This document shows, piece after piece, positions 39,657 to 47,931 of a DNA stretch of 64,000 nt. Positions within the stretch are counted from its first letter, which is position 1. Every line of letters begins with the position of its first letter. Under the pieces are notes generated by a model. That model had not been told where the DNA came from, searched no databases, and worked only from the letters and a program-made list of their open reading frames with translations. Source of the stretch: a virus; IMG/VR virus record IMGVR_UViG_3300030380_006721, positions 6,580 through 70,579 of that record; one strand, given 5' to 3'. The position numbers and the translations under genes are program-made.

Positions 39657-40249
39657 ATCAAGAACACCACTTGGAGCTTTGCGTAACTCCTTTGTGGCCT
39701 GCAGTCCTCTTAGATTTTTTTGCTTCAGCTGATCCTGAAGCCGTCGCAAACGAGGTTTACAATCTTCGAGCAGCAGACCCAAAAGGAAGGCTGAAAAGCA
39801 ACTTCGGAGGGTGGCAAAGCAAAATTATTCACGCTCCAAAGTTTGAAGATGTGTTACCTGCTGTAAGCAGCGTTCGCCAGGTGTGTTCACAAGCAGTTAG
39901 TGAAGCTTGTTTGCATCAATGGCCTCATGAACCTAGAGAAGTAACGATGTGCCAGTGGTGGGCAAACATAAATAAACCTGGTGAAGATTTTAATGTCAAC
40001 CATCACCACGGCGACGCTTACGTTTCCGCTGTTTATTATGCACAAGTGCCTGAAGATCCAGGCAAACTACTTCTTGAGAGCCCGATAATTCACGGCAACT
40101 CTGCTTGGCATGGTATTAAACATTTCACCCCGAAAGCAGGGCAAGTTTTGATGTTTCCAGGTAGCTACCGTCATATGGTTTTACCAACAGTTTCGACAGA
40201 GGGTAAGGATAGAATTTCTATAGCTTTTAACTTCGATATTGACGACTAA
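39653..40249 (+). CDS. 2OG-Fe(II) oxygenase (TIGR02466-like)
   Basis: This 198-residue protein has NVNHHHGDAYVSAVYYAQ for the first ligands, FPGSYRHMVLPTV for the distal His and GKDRISIAFN for the Arg. It is the fifth oxygenase of the window and co-translated with the small HNH gene. It is likely a hydroxylase of unknown target. Confidence 0.8.
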   Translation: MNQEHHLELCVTPLWPAVLLDFFASADPEAVANEVYNLRAADPKGRLKSNFGGWQSKIIHAPKFEDVLPAVSSVRQVCSQAVSEACLHQWPHEPREVTMCQWWANINKPGEDFNVNHHHGDAYVSAVYYAQVPEDPGKLLLESPIIHGNSAWHGIKHFTPKAGQVLMFPGSYRHMVLPTVSTEGKDRISIAFNFDIDD

Positions 40250-40264
40250 CCCTATAATTAACAT

Positions 40265-40786
40265 ATGGAAAACCAGAATTTTTTACAGCGCCCTGGTGGC
40301 TTAGGTCCCATGCCACCCCTGAAGCCTTTAGGTATGGCAATGGCAAGCCCTACCTCGTATATGAACGACGAAATAAGTATTTCCACTCGCAGGGCACAGC
40401 ACACTGATGATGTAAATCGCATTTTTGCCCAGTACAACATTGACATGGGCACATACACTCGTGCTCCCGTAAATCCGCTGCCTTATGGTGACGGTAATAT
40501 GCCTAAATCTCAAGAGACTACAGGCTTAGTCGGCTACAACCATCAAGAGACTCCACTTCCTGAGAGACCGATGGACATGAGCCCGGCTAAATATTTAGCG
40601 GACACCGTGAACTCCGTGGATCCGGTCATGAGAGCAAACGTGCAAGCTCTGACTTTGATGCCTAAACAAAATTTCTTGAATACTCAAGAAGTAGGACCCA
40701 TGAATCTGGCGAACGACTATCGCAGACGTGATGATCTCTCGCTACAAGAACAAGTCTTCGGAGGACAGCCCAATGCAAAGAAGTAA
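40265..40786 (+). CDS. Hypothetical Pro/Met-rich protein
   Basis: This 173-residue protein has PGGLGPMPPLKPLGMAMASP at the start and a helical, acidic end (DDLSLQEQVFGG). A TATAAT box lies at 40253-40258, seven bases before the ATG, so translation may start on a very short leader. No family recognised. Confidence 0.5.
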   Translation: MENQNFLQRPGGLGPMPPLKPLGMAMASPTSYMNDEISISTRRAQHTDDVNRIFAQYNIDMGTYTRAPVNPLPYGDGNMPKSQETTGLVGYNHQETPLPERPMDMSPAKYLADTVNSVDPVMRANVQALTLMPKQNFLNTQEVGPMNLANDYRRRDDLSLQEQVFGGQPNAKK

Positions 40787-40916
40787 TTCCATGATGCCAA
40801 TGCGTATGGCAGGCATGGCTTTAGGTATGGGGCCTGCAGATATGGTCAAGGCGGTAAGTAATCCGTCTCAAATTACAGCGCGTCTCCGTTATCAAGAGAC
40901 TTTTCCCAAAAGCTGA
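40773..40916 (+). CDS. Very small Met-rich protein
   Basis: This 47-residue protein starts at ATG 40773 after GGAGGACAGCCCA, overlapping the previous stop by 14 bases. It has MMPMRMAGMALGMGPADMVK and a basic end (SQITARLRYQETF). Probably co-translated with the preceding gene. Function unknown. Confidence 0.45.
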   Translation: MQRSNSMMPMRMAGMALGMGPADMVKAVSNPSQITARLRYQETFPKS

Positions 40917-40945
40917 AGTATTCTGACCCGAGCTAAGCATTACTA

Positions 40946-41650
40946 ATGCACTCGGTCAAGCTCGACTGGATTACACCCAAAGCCGAGCAGGTCATAGCTA
41001 AACACGCACGGGTTTCTACCTCTGATCCTGACAGAGAAGAGTACGCTCGTTTGATTACTTACTGCATCAAACACGGTCACTGGTCCATTCTGGAGCAGGC
41101 TAACGCTAGTTTTGAAATAATTACTTCTAGGGCAATCTCAGCTCAGCTGATTCGTCATAAAACTCTGTGCTTTCAAGAACTTTCTCAGCGTTATACAAAT
41201 CCTTTTACAACGATGCCTGATGGTATCCATGACAGGCCGCATGAATTTTTGCTGAGAAAACAAGCAGAAAAGAATCGCCAGTCGAGCACCGAGCCGATTG
41301 ATCAATCAGATTTAGCTCGTTTTAGAGATCGAATTTATAAATTCGATGCTGAGGCTCATTCTCTGTATAACGACATGCTCGAGGCAGGTGTGGCACGGGA
41401 GTGCGCTAGAAATGTTTTGCCTTTATATACACCGACAAGAATTCACGCAAACGCAACTGTGCGCTCATGGGTGCATTACGTCGGCTTGAGAGCGAGACCT
41501 GAGACACAGCTTGAGCATCAACTGATCGCTCGACAGATTGCAATGCTTTTGGATTTAGAAATACCTACCATTGTCAAAGCTGTAGTAGATCACAAAGACG
41601 ACGCTTCACTCGATGGTTGGCGTTGGCTTGGCTGCTTGGAGGAAAACTAA
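40946..41650 (+). CDS. thyX: Flavin-dependent thymidylate synthase
   Basis: This 234-residue protein has the ThyX signature RHKTLCFQELSQRYT (RH(R/K)x7S) near 75 and further family motifs: KHGHWSILEQANASFEI, RECARNVLPLYTPTRI and WVHYVGLRARPETQLEHQ. ThyX makes dTMP from dUMP with methylenetetrahydrofolate, FAD and NADPH, supplying nucleotides for phage replication. The ATG of the following oxygenase begins at its stop. Confidence 0.95.
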   Translation: MHSVKLDWITPKAEQVIAKHARVSTSDPDREEYARLITYCIKHGHWSILEQANASFEIITSRAISAQLIRHKTLCFQELSQRYTNPFTTMPDGIHDRPHEFLLRKQAEKNRQSSTEPIDQSDLARFRDRIYKFDAEAHSLYNDMLEAGVARECARNVLPLYTPTRIHANATVRSWVHYVGLRARPETQLEHQLIARQIAMLLDLEIPTIVKAVVDHKDDASLDGWRWLGCLEEN

Positions 41651-42258
41651 TGAGCATCGTTACAATTGACGATAAGTTCGACGACCTTTTTCTTCACCAG
41701 TTTTACGACACTGTCAGTAATATTCCTGTCTGCCAAGACAACGTAGCTAATAGATATTCATTTCCTTACGGCAAAAAAGGAACGCACACACTACAAGGGC
41801 AGTGTATTTTTGCGAGGAATGGTATTAATAATGTCGCCGTTCTGTGGAACCCACCAGAGGTAGTCCAAGATTTCTTTCGAATTTTGGAACACGTTGAAAG
41901 CATCATGTGTCAAAAATATTTTTTACACCGCATAGATTTAAATGTTCAACATAAAGGAGCCGATGGCTGCAGTCATACAGATGCTGAAAATACTGAAGAT
42001 CTGACGATCATGATGATGACTAGCCCTATCTGGAAACCAGAGTGGGGAGGTCAGTTTGAAATTATGAATATGGAGGAGACTGAAGTTGCTCAGAGTTTTG
42101 ACTATGTCCCTGGACGTGTAATAGTTTTTCCAGGAATTATTCCTCATCGAGGATTAGGACCTGTCAAGGATGGTGTTTATCGGTCGACCGTCGTTTGGCG
42201 TGTCACACCTTTAGATATTTATATGAAACGTGTAGCAAAAACAAATCGATTTAGTTAA
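41650..42258 (+). CDS. 2OG-Fe(II) oxygenase
   Basis: 202 residues from the ATG overlapping the thyX stop. It has GCSHTDAENTEDLTIMMM (H-T-D), a GGQFEI strand, and FPGIIPHRGLGPVKDGVYRS with the distal His and Arg. Typical of prolyl-hydroxylase-like proteins of phages. Coupling to thyX hints at a link to nucleotide or DNA modification, but the target is unknown. Confidence 0.8.
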   Translation: MSIVTIDDKFDDLFLHQFYDTVSNIPVCQDNVANRYSFPYGKKGTHTLQGQCIFARNGINNVAVLWNPPEVVQDFFRILEHVESIMCQKYFLHRIDLNVQHKGADGCSHTDAENTEDLTIMMMTSPIWKPEWGGQFEIMNMEETEVAQSFDYVPGRVIVFPGIIPHRGLGPVKDGVYRSTVVWRVTPLDIYMKRVAKTNRFS

Positions 42259-42440
42259 CCGTCTTCCTCTTCATCCGTGTGGTTAATTACTTCCCAGTAA
42301 CCAATCGTTGTTTCTTTTTCAATGAAGCCAAGTAAATTGGCAAGGGCCTGATCAAGTAGCTCTTGATCTTCTTCTGACAACTTCTCTCCGGTTTCGTCGA
42401 TCTCTTGATCGCGTTCATCTTCGTGTTCTTTAGACATCAT
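42255..42440 (-). CDS. Small acidic protein
   Basis: 61 residues from ATG 42440, with Glu/Asp-rich ends and a helical centre (EEDQELLDQALANLLGFI). It overlaps the upstream gene by 11 bases and ends four bases into the oxygenase. Function unknown; strongly acidic small proteins of phages often act as DNA mimics or inhibitors, but there is no evidence here. Confidence 0.5.
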   Translation of the reverse strand: MMSKEHEDERDQEIDETGEKLSEEDQELLDQALANLLGFIEKETTIGYWEVINHTDEEEDG

Positions 42441-42636
42441 CAAATTGCCTCAAGTAAGCTTGGCGGGCTTCTTCATCGATTTTTTTACGTAGGTAATCTA
42501 TGTTGTCGTCGACTAGATGTTCGCTAGAGACATACGTAGCGAACATAAAACCGTCTCGTTTAACCTCCACTCTTATAAGCTCAGGACCTTGCGTGTCGAT
42601 AGAGATCTCTTCTTCACTCACGATTGATGATTCCAA
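42430..42636 (-). CDS. Small hypothetical protein
   Basis: This 68-residue acidic protein has LIRVEVKRDGFMFATYVSSE and a helical DNIDYLRKKIDEEARQAYL end. It sits between the two other short minus-strand genes with overlaps on both sides, so the three are probably one operon. Family unknown. Confidence 0.5.
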   Translation of the reverse strand: MESSIVSEEEISIDTQGPELIRVEVKRDGFMFATYVSSEHLVDDNIDYLRKKIDEEARQAYLRQFDDV

Positions 42637-43178
42637 GGGTTTGCGGGGACTGGAGCTTCTGTCGTTTGTCGAGGCGCTGTTACCTGTGCTAACTGAGCTG
42701 CACGAATCATTTGTCGATGCTGCTCGAGTTCTTGAGAGAGAGCTGCATTCTGTTGCTGAGCCCAGTTTTGGGCGTTGACTGACAGCTCCTCTAAGACATT
42801 TGTATTGTGAGGAAAATTGAAAGTTGCGCCAACCCCTTTGTTGTTATTTATTTTAGTTGCGCCTGTAGTTTCGGCGAGAGCACTCAGAAAGCCGTGGGCT
42901 TGATCGATACTGACATTTGCAATAAAAGAAAGTTCAACAGGATCAACTAAACCTCGATTACGTTCGTACATGGCACTGAACGCACCACTGACCCTGTGAG
43001 CGACTTCTAAACCCTCGCGAGATCGACGATTTTTTTCATCGCTAGCTGAGACGCCAGCCATTGCACCTCCTACAAAAGCAAGAGGTGCGCCGAGAAAAAT
43101 AGGAGCTTTGACAGCAGTAACGACTGCTGAAGCCCCTCCGATCAGGATGATCAACGCAAATGCTTTAGGTGTTCGCAT
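42618..43178 (-). CDS. Membrane protein with possible winged-helix domain
   Basis: 186 residues from ATG 43178. Two hydrophobic segments (about 8-22 AFALIILIGGASAVV and 26-46 APIFLGAPLAFVGGAMAG) are followed by a helical domain with VDPVELSFIANVSIDQAHGF, which resembles the start of a winged helix, and then a Gln/Ala-rich tail. It overlaps the end of the primase-helicase gene by 14 bases. Function unknown. Confidence 0.55.
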   Translation of the reverse strand: MRTPKAFALIILIGGASAVVTAVKAPIFLGAPLAFVGGAMAGVSASDEKNRRSREGLEVAHRVSGAFSAMYERNRGLVDPVELSFIANVSIDQAHGFLSALAETTGATKINNNKGVGATFNFPHNTNVLEELSVNAQNWAQQQNAALSQELEQHRQMIRAAQLAQVTAPRQTTEAPVPANPWNHQS

Positions 43179-45936
43179 CGTGTTTGTTAAAACTGTTTTC
43201 CCATTTAGCAAACTCAGGCTCTTGTGCAAACTCCACCGGGTTGGGAAGTCTGGTGTCACCGTGAGATGCGCGATCTGATGTTAGATCAAATGGCTTAAGC
43301 CGCAAACCTTTGATAGCAGCCAAACCATTTTTAGTAGTTGTGGTGCAGTGTGGAAGCTTGAGGATATTGCAGAGAGTTTCCATTGTGCGTTCAACAAATC
43401 TTGGTTTTGCAGCAGCTTTGTACCCGCACGCCTTACAAAAATTGGCGTAGCTTGCGTAGAGCTCAGTGAATGCATTCTTCACATACATACCCTTTTCAGA
43501 CTCATCAGTGCTGGGTCTGGCTGCTCCCCTTCCGACAACAGTCGCAGTGTTAGGCGCGTACAAGCAGCACTCAGCCATCCAGGCGACGTACTGATTGTTG
43601 AAGACAAGTGCGTCGATATTAGTCCTTGCCAGTGAAGGAGCGTGTTTTACTGGGTTTGCGAGCACATCTCTCATGTCCTCAAACGGCATTGACAATGCCC
43701 AAGAAACAATTCCAGGAAGCTCCTTAACAAAGTCTCCTTCGAGCCTGTCGCCGTAAACAGAGAGCAGTTCACGTCTTTGACTCGGAGGGACTACCTGGTC
43801 CATAACGATGGTCAGTCTTCGTCTTTCAAGTCCACTCGTTGAGTCGTTAGAGCTGATGTGCTCATTACTCGCAATACACACCAGACACTCTGGTTTGAAG
43901 CTGATAATTTCTTTTCCGTACTTGCGCTCAGCACGCAAGGTGTCTGAAGCAGAGGTGAGCTTTTTGAGCACGTCCATCCGCTTGTTGTAATTAGATTCAT
44001 CCGTCAACAGCAGAAGGCGTTTACCGATGAGGTTGTAACTCTCAAATTTGTTTGTCTCAATCAACTCGAGGCTTGACGTGTGGGTGCTGTTGAAACCCGC
44101 AAGGGCAATCATCAGCTGTTGCATGGTCGATTTACCCGTACCACCAGGACCCACAAGGTGTAGAAACCGTTCGCCTGAGGTGTAGCCGGTAAGCAATGCT
44201 CTCGCAAAAGCTTGAATCAAACGTCCTTGTCCTTTACGCAGTGAAGAATCCAACCACGCAAGAAATTTTGGGCACTTACCTTGCTGGTCCCACTCATAAA
44301 GAAGTCTGCTTCGGAAGAAAAGATCTTTGTTTTTGCCTGGCTCGAACTCAAAAGTTTCACTGTCAAGAGCACCATTTGAGAATGGGATGTAACCTCTACC
44401 TTTGTTAAAGATGCTTGTTCGTCCTCCGTTTAGCGAACGAAGCATTTTTGCCTGAAGCATCGCGTAGACGCTGTTGACAGTCGATGATTGATACTTAGGA
44501 AGGACGCCAGCAGATACAAAAGTATCTAGAGCATTAACAATTCTTTTCTTGACGTGCATTTCATCTTGCACGTACCAAATACCTGTATCGTTGTCGTAGG
44601 TATAAAAATTGTCGTGAGTGCTGTCGTATAAATAATTATCGCCCTGATTAGTGGCAATAATTTCAGCGACATCATTCTCTGCAAAAGCCCTGTTCTGCTG
44701 TTGAGCGTTCTGGAGGTTTACTAACTGTGCTGGTGTTTGTGGTGTCGACACTTGGTCTTGCCTCTCTGGTGTTTTTGTTGGTGTTGTTGTTTTCGTTGTG
44801 GCTGGCGATTCGTCTAGAGAGAAATCATCGAAGGTAAGAATTGAATTGACAGACTTAGCTCTTGTCTGCTTAATCCCTTCTTTGATTTCATCGGACGCAA
44901 TCTGATTGAAAGCTTCTAAGTCAACAGACTTGAGTCTTTTCCAAGCAGCGATATCATCGTGCTCCGATGCCATAACGATAGCCGGTCTGATGGACTCGAC
45001 GTCTCGAATGCTTTCGACTATTCGGGTGAACTTGCCATCGATCTCCGCAGGGTACGCATATACAGCATAGAACGCACGGTGTGCTACTGTCAAGGGCGAG
45101 ACTCTTGATGAGATCCCGTTATCTCTTAGCCAATTAGTCCAGCCCAAAATCTCTTTGACTGCTCTTGTGACAGCAAGAGACCGATCGTCTACTGGTTTCC
45201 CTTCAAGAATGTCTTTGACAGAGCGAGATACAAGCTTTTCTAAACTCACTCCGTCTTCTTCAATGACTACATCTTCAAGAGCGTCGGTAACGTCGAACTT
45301 TGAGCCCAGACTTTCTTTAGGTAATGAATGAAAAACTTTTAGAGCTTCGTCAATTTTTGAGGAAGGGATAAATTTATCGCTTGTATAGAGAATGCCGTCC
45401 TTTGATTTTGAACCGTAGAAAAGATTCGGGACCTGTGTGGCTCGTATATCTGAACCAGGGATGTCTTTTGAAATAGCCCTAGTAAACCACTGATAAAAAT
45501 CTCCATCGAAGATCGGTTTTTCTAAACCAAATACGAGTCTGAATCGAGGCCAACCAGGTTTAGTGGAGGGCGAATCGTAAGCCAGAGATAAATACTTTTT
45601 GCAAATATCTAATTGTTGCGCCTGCTCCCAAGTCAACTCTTGCTTTTGGATTTTATTACCGTCTTGATCTTTGCCGTCTGCTTGATTATCAATATCGATA
45701 ATTATCAACCCAGCGTGGATTAAACCTGTCTCTCCTTTAACTCTTTTGCCGTTGACCAGGTGCCATGCACATAAACCTTTCGACTGAGCTACCTCTTCCG
45801 CGATTTGATCTGCAGATAAATTTTGTGATTCCCAGCCGCTGTTGAAGGAACTGTAGTCACCACCTGCCTCGATCTTGCCCGATACTGCATCAAGCGCCTG
45901 AACTACTTTCGTGTTTACCGAGCAAATAAAATGCAT
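43165..45936 (-). CDS. Primase-helicase (SF3 helicase, D5-like)
   Basis: 923 residues from ATG 45936; a TTG 33 bases upstream is the alternative. The N-terminal third reads as an archaeo-eukaryotic primase: GLIHAGLIIIDIDNQADG and GWPRFRLVFGLEKPI. About two-thirds along, GPGGTGKST is a Walker A motif, with LLLLTDES as Walker B and CLVCIASNEHI as a sensor, all typical of superfamily 3 helicases of the phage/plasmid D5/P4 type. It would unwind DNA and prime synthesis for the polymerase downstream on the same strand. Confidence 0.9.
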   Translation of the reverse strand: MHFICSVNTKVVQALDAVSGKIEAGGDYSSFNSGWESQNLSADQIAEEVAQSKGLCAWHLVNGKRVKGETGLIHAGLIIIDIDNQADGKDQDGNKIQKQELTWEQAQQLDICKKYLSLAYDSPSTKPGWPRFRLVFGLEKPIFDGDFYQWFTRAISKDIPGSDIRATQVPNLFYGSKSKDGILYTSDKFIPSSKIDEALKVFHSLPKESLGSKFDVTDALEDVVIEEDGVSLEKLVSRSVKDILEGKPVDDRSLAVTRAVKEILGWTNWLRDNGISSRVSPLTVAHRAFYAVYAYPAEIDGKFTRIVESIRDVESIRPAIVMASEHDDIAAWKRLKSVDLEAFNQIASDEIKEGIKQTRAKSVNSILTFDDFSLDESPATTKTTTPTKTPERQDQVSTPQTPAQLVNLQNAQQQNRAFAENDVAEIIATNQGDNYLYDSTHDNFYTYDNDTGIWYVQDEMHVKKRIVNALDTFVSAGVLPKYQSSTVNSVYAMLQAKMLRSLNGGRTSIFNKGRGYIPFSNGALDSETFEFEPGKNKDLFFRSRLLYEWDQQGKCPKFLAWLDSSLRKGQGRLIQAFARALLTGYTSGERFLHLVGPGGTGKSTMQQLMIALAGFNSTHTSSLELIETNKFESYNLIGKRLLLLTDESNYNKRMDVLKKLTSASDTLRAERKYGKEIISFKPECLVCIASNEHISSNDSTSGLERRRLTIVMDQVVPPSQRRELLSVYGDRLEGDFVKELPGIVSWALSMPFEDMRDVLANPVKHAPSLARTNIDALVFNNQYVAWMAECCLYAPNTATVVGRGAARPSTDESEKGMYVKNAFTELYASYANFCKACGYKAAAKPRFVERTMETLCNILKLPHCTTTTKNGLAAIKGLRLKPFDLTSDRASHGDTRLPNPVEFAQEPEFAKWENSFNKHDANT

Positions 45937-46002
45937 AAGACGCTTTGATGTCTCGCTATTCTGCCTCAACTTTGCTAAACCGACAGTGCTCGAAGCAAAG
46001 TT

Positions 46003-46791
46003 TTAAGACTGCTGTGCTTTTGGACGCACCTCGGTAAAGAATTTATCCACCAAGGCAAGCCAAGCCATCTCATCTTTCTCTACTTCGGTTTCACCAAAGG
46101 TAAAAACCTGTGTTTGATACTCTTCGATAGCGGTCGAAACGATTATTTGTGTCTTATTGATTTTAATTCCTAAGCACTTTTCCGCCGCTAATTTATACGC
46201 AGCCAATTGAAGCCGTGTCTTTTTAACTTTGAATACACCGGATATCAAGGCTTTCCGCGTCTTCTCATCAAGGTTTTGCTTTTTGTTCGGGAAGCGAGCA
46301 CTGTACGGACCAGCACTGGTTTTGAAGTCAGCTAAAACAATTTCAGCATTGTTATCCATATAAATAAGGTCACAGCACCCGGCATAACCATGCCCAGTAT
46401 TTTCGTCGTAGTAAAAAATCCTACCGACTCCATCCTCACCTACATATTTTGACCACGCAGGTTGATTGAAAGGACGCTCGGACCAGAGAACACGACCACC
46501 CTCGAGTATCTCATCGCACCTCTCAGGCACCCCTGTCCAATAGTCTGCGTACTGTTTTGGAGGTACTACCTTCAGCCCTCGTAAATAATTTTCAGTAGCC
46601 TCGTGGATCCAAGTACCCCTAGCGGCTGCTGCATCAGCAACTCCTGGATTCATAATGTTCCAGTGAGCCAGCTTCTGCTGCGTTTTAGCAGACGCTGTGC
46701 TGCTTAAAATTGATGTGACCGACGGTAAGTAATCTGGAACTCCTGGGCATTTATAATGCCTTAGACCGTTTATAGTTTTACGTGTGTCCAC
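46003..46791 (-). CDS. PD-(D/E)XK exonuclease
   Basis: 262 residues starting with GTG. It has ARGTWIHEATENYL (the RGTxxH motif), GHGYAGCCDLIYMDNN with the catalytic GxxD, EIVLADFKTSAG with the DxK, and KKTRLQLAAYKLAAEK (the QxxxY motif). This is the RecB/Cas4-like nuclease fold used in phage recombination. It lies just upstream of the primase-helicase in the same operon. Confidence 0.85.
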   Translation of the reverse strand: MDTRKTINGLRHYKCPGVPDYLPSVTSILSSTASAKTQQKLAHWNIMNPGVADAAAARGTWIHEATENYLRGLKVVPPKQYADYWTGVPERCDEILEGGRVLWSERPFNQPAWSKYVGEDGVGRIFYYDENTGHGYAGCCDLIYMDNNAEIVLADFKTSAGPYSARFPNKKQNLDEKTRKALISGVFKVKKTRLQLAAYKLAAEKCLGIKINKTQIIVSTAIEEYQTQVFTFGETEVEKDEMAWLALVDKFFTEVRPKAQQS

Positions 46792-46809
46792 AATTTATTT
46801 TTACTAAGT

Positions 46810-47118
46810 TTAAAACGTTCCTAAGTCGCTGTCAGGTGGGTCTGACGGACTTGGATCGTCTAGAAAAAACTCACTCTTCTGGTAATCATATTCTTTGTTT
46901 CTTTGATCTAGTTCGCCCAGAAGACAGCGACCAGCTGAAAAAGAATCCGCTACTAAGTCTGCGATATCTTGAGGAGTTCTACCATTGCCAGCATGATCCA
47001 CACACTCTTGGAGTAACTGATTACTCACCAAGAGAGCTGTAATGGTATCAAGTTTTTTATTTGTCTCCTGTTGCGCTTCTACCCATTGGGTTAGAAGTAA
47101 ACTTAGGCGACCTTTCAT
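46810..47118 (-). CDS. Hypothetical helical protein
   Basis: This 102-residue protein has VEAQQETNKKLDTITALLVS, a possible coiled coil, and an acidic, Pro/Ser-rich C-terminus. Its start overlaps the preceding stop by four bases. Part of the replication operon; no family recognised. Confidence 0.5.
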   Translation of the reverse strand: MKGRLSLLLTQWVEAQQETNKKLDTITALLVSNQLLQECVDHAGNGRTPQDIADLVADSFSAGRCLLGELDQRNKEYDYQKSEFFLDDPSPSDPPDSDLGTF

Positions 47119-47648
47119 TTTCTTAAAAAAGACTTTGGTCGCTGCCAGCTTACATCGAAATCAATTTTTGTCTCTCCCTGTGATGATTTAGTTTTGTCGT
47201 ATACGAACCACGCTGAAGTCACAGAGTCATTTGTTTTTCTATTATCCGCACGAAATATCGGACGAGGGTTCAAAACAATCAGGTTAGATAAAGGTTTTGA
47301 GTGTAGAAAGGTTGCACGATTCTTTGTTGGCTCAAGAAAAGTCAGTCGATCCAGGATTATCAGCCCTTTCTGGGCAAGCTCATACCCAGGCTCGAGGATC
47401 CAATCAATGTCCTTCCGCATACCGTGGGTGATTGCCAAGGTCCAGTCAAATTCAGGCAGAGCTTTCCACCAAGAAGGATCGAGATAGTCTGTATCGTTTG
47501 ATGGAATAAAACATTCAGTGATGCCAAAGGTATGTAGCTGACGTTGCAGACCTCCAAAAAGATCTGTAGGGAGTACTACCCTCCCTCCGCAGATCTTTCT
47601 TTCTGCAATAGGATTAAAAATATTGTCAGGGACTTTGTAGAAGCTCAT
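47115..47648 (-). CDS. Methyltransferase-fold protein lacking the NPPY motif
   Basis: This 177-residue protein follows a DNA methyltransferase pattern: an aromatic first part, GGRVVLPTDLFGGLQRQL in place of the SAM-binding segment, an acidic NDTDYLDP loop, FDWTLAITHG where NPP(Y/F) is expected, then GLIILDRLTFLEPTKNRATF and a late strand with TSAWFVYDK. The catalytic tetrapeptide is replaced by THGM. It may be a dead enzyme acting as a regulator or decoy. The fold call is by eye. Confidence 0.6.
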   Translation of the reverse strand: MSFYKVPDNIFNPIAERKICGGRVVLPTDLFGGLQRQLHTFGITECFIPSNDTDYLDPSWWKALPEFDWTLAITHGMRKDIDWILEPGYELAQKGLIILDRLTFLEPTKNRATFLHSKPLSNLIVLNPRPIFRADNRKTNDSVTSAWFVYDKTKSSQGETKIDFDVSWQRPKSFLRK

Positions 47649-47886
47649 GGGTGACTCCGATGATCTTAAAAAACGATTGAGAGACTACATGACCATGGAG
47701 CAAGAGTTTTACCACTCTCAGTTCATGAACCGTGCAAGCAAAATCGAAAAAGTTGATGATTTAGTTGAGATACTAGATCTTCTTCATGCAAACTACCTTG
47801 TGCAGAAAAGATTGTTCTCTGGCTTGGCGCTCGAGGCTGCTAGATCTGGCATCGAACTCCCGAGCATTGCTAAACTTCTCCAATAA
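47647..47886 (+). CDS. Small NblA-like helical protein (candidate)
   Basis: This 79-residue protein starts at an ATG that overlaps the divergent methyltransferase-like start. It has MTMEQEFYHSQFMNRASKIE, a helix, then LVEILDLLHANYLVQKRLFS. The EQEF start and the ELL...YL.....L pattern resemble NblA and related cyanophage proteins. A single short helical pair could arise by chance, so this is only a candidate. Confidence 0.45.
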   Translation: MGDSDDLKKRLRDYMTMEQEFYHSQFMNRASKIEKVDDLVEILDLLHANYLVQKRLFSGLALEAARSGIELPSIAKLLQ

Positions 47887-47909
47887 AAAAGGGCCGCCGA
47901 GGCGACCCT
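47885..47909 (-). terminator. Rho-independent terminator (minus strand)
   Basis: Read on the minus strand, GGGTCGCC pairs with GGCGGCCC (one G-T pair) around a TC loop and is followed by TTTTTT. It ends the transcript of the genes at 49388-47932. Confidence 0.8.
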
Positions 47910-47931
47910 AAGGGGGTGTGAGGTAACCAAT

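Noticed and set aside
39372-39782. Minus-strand frame opposite the small HNH gene and oxygenase
   Set aside because: Low-complexity hydrophobic translation opposite two clear genes, so it is a shadow.
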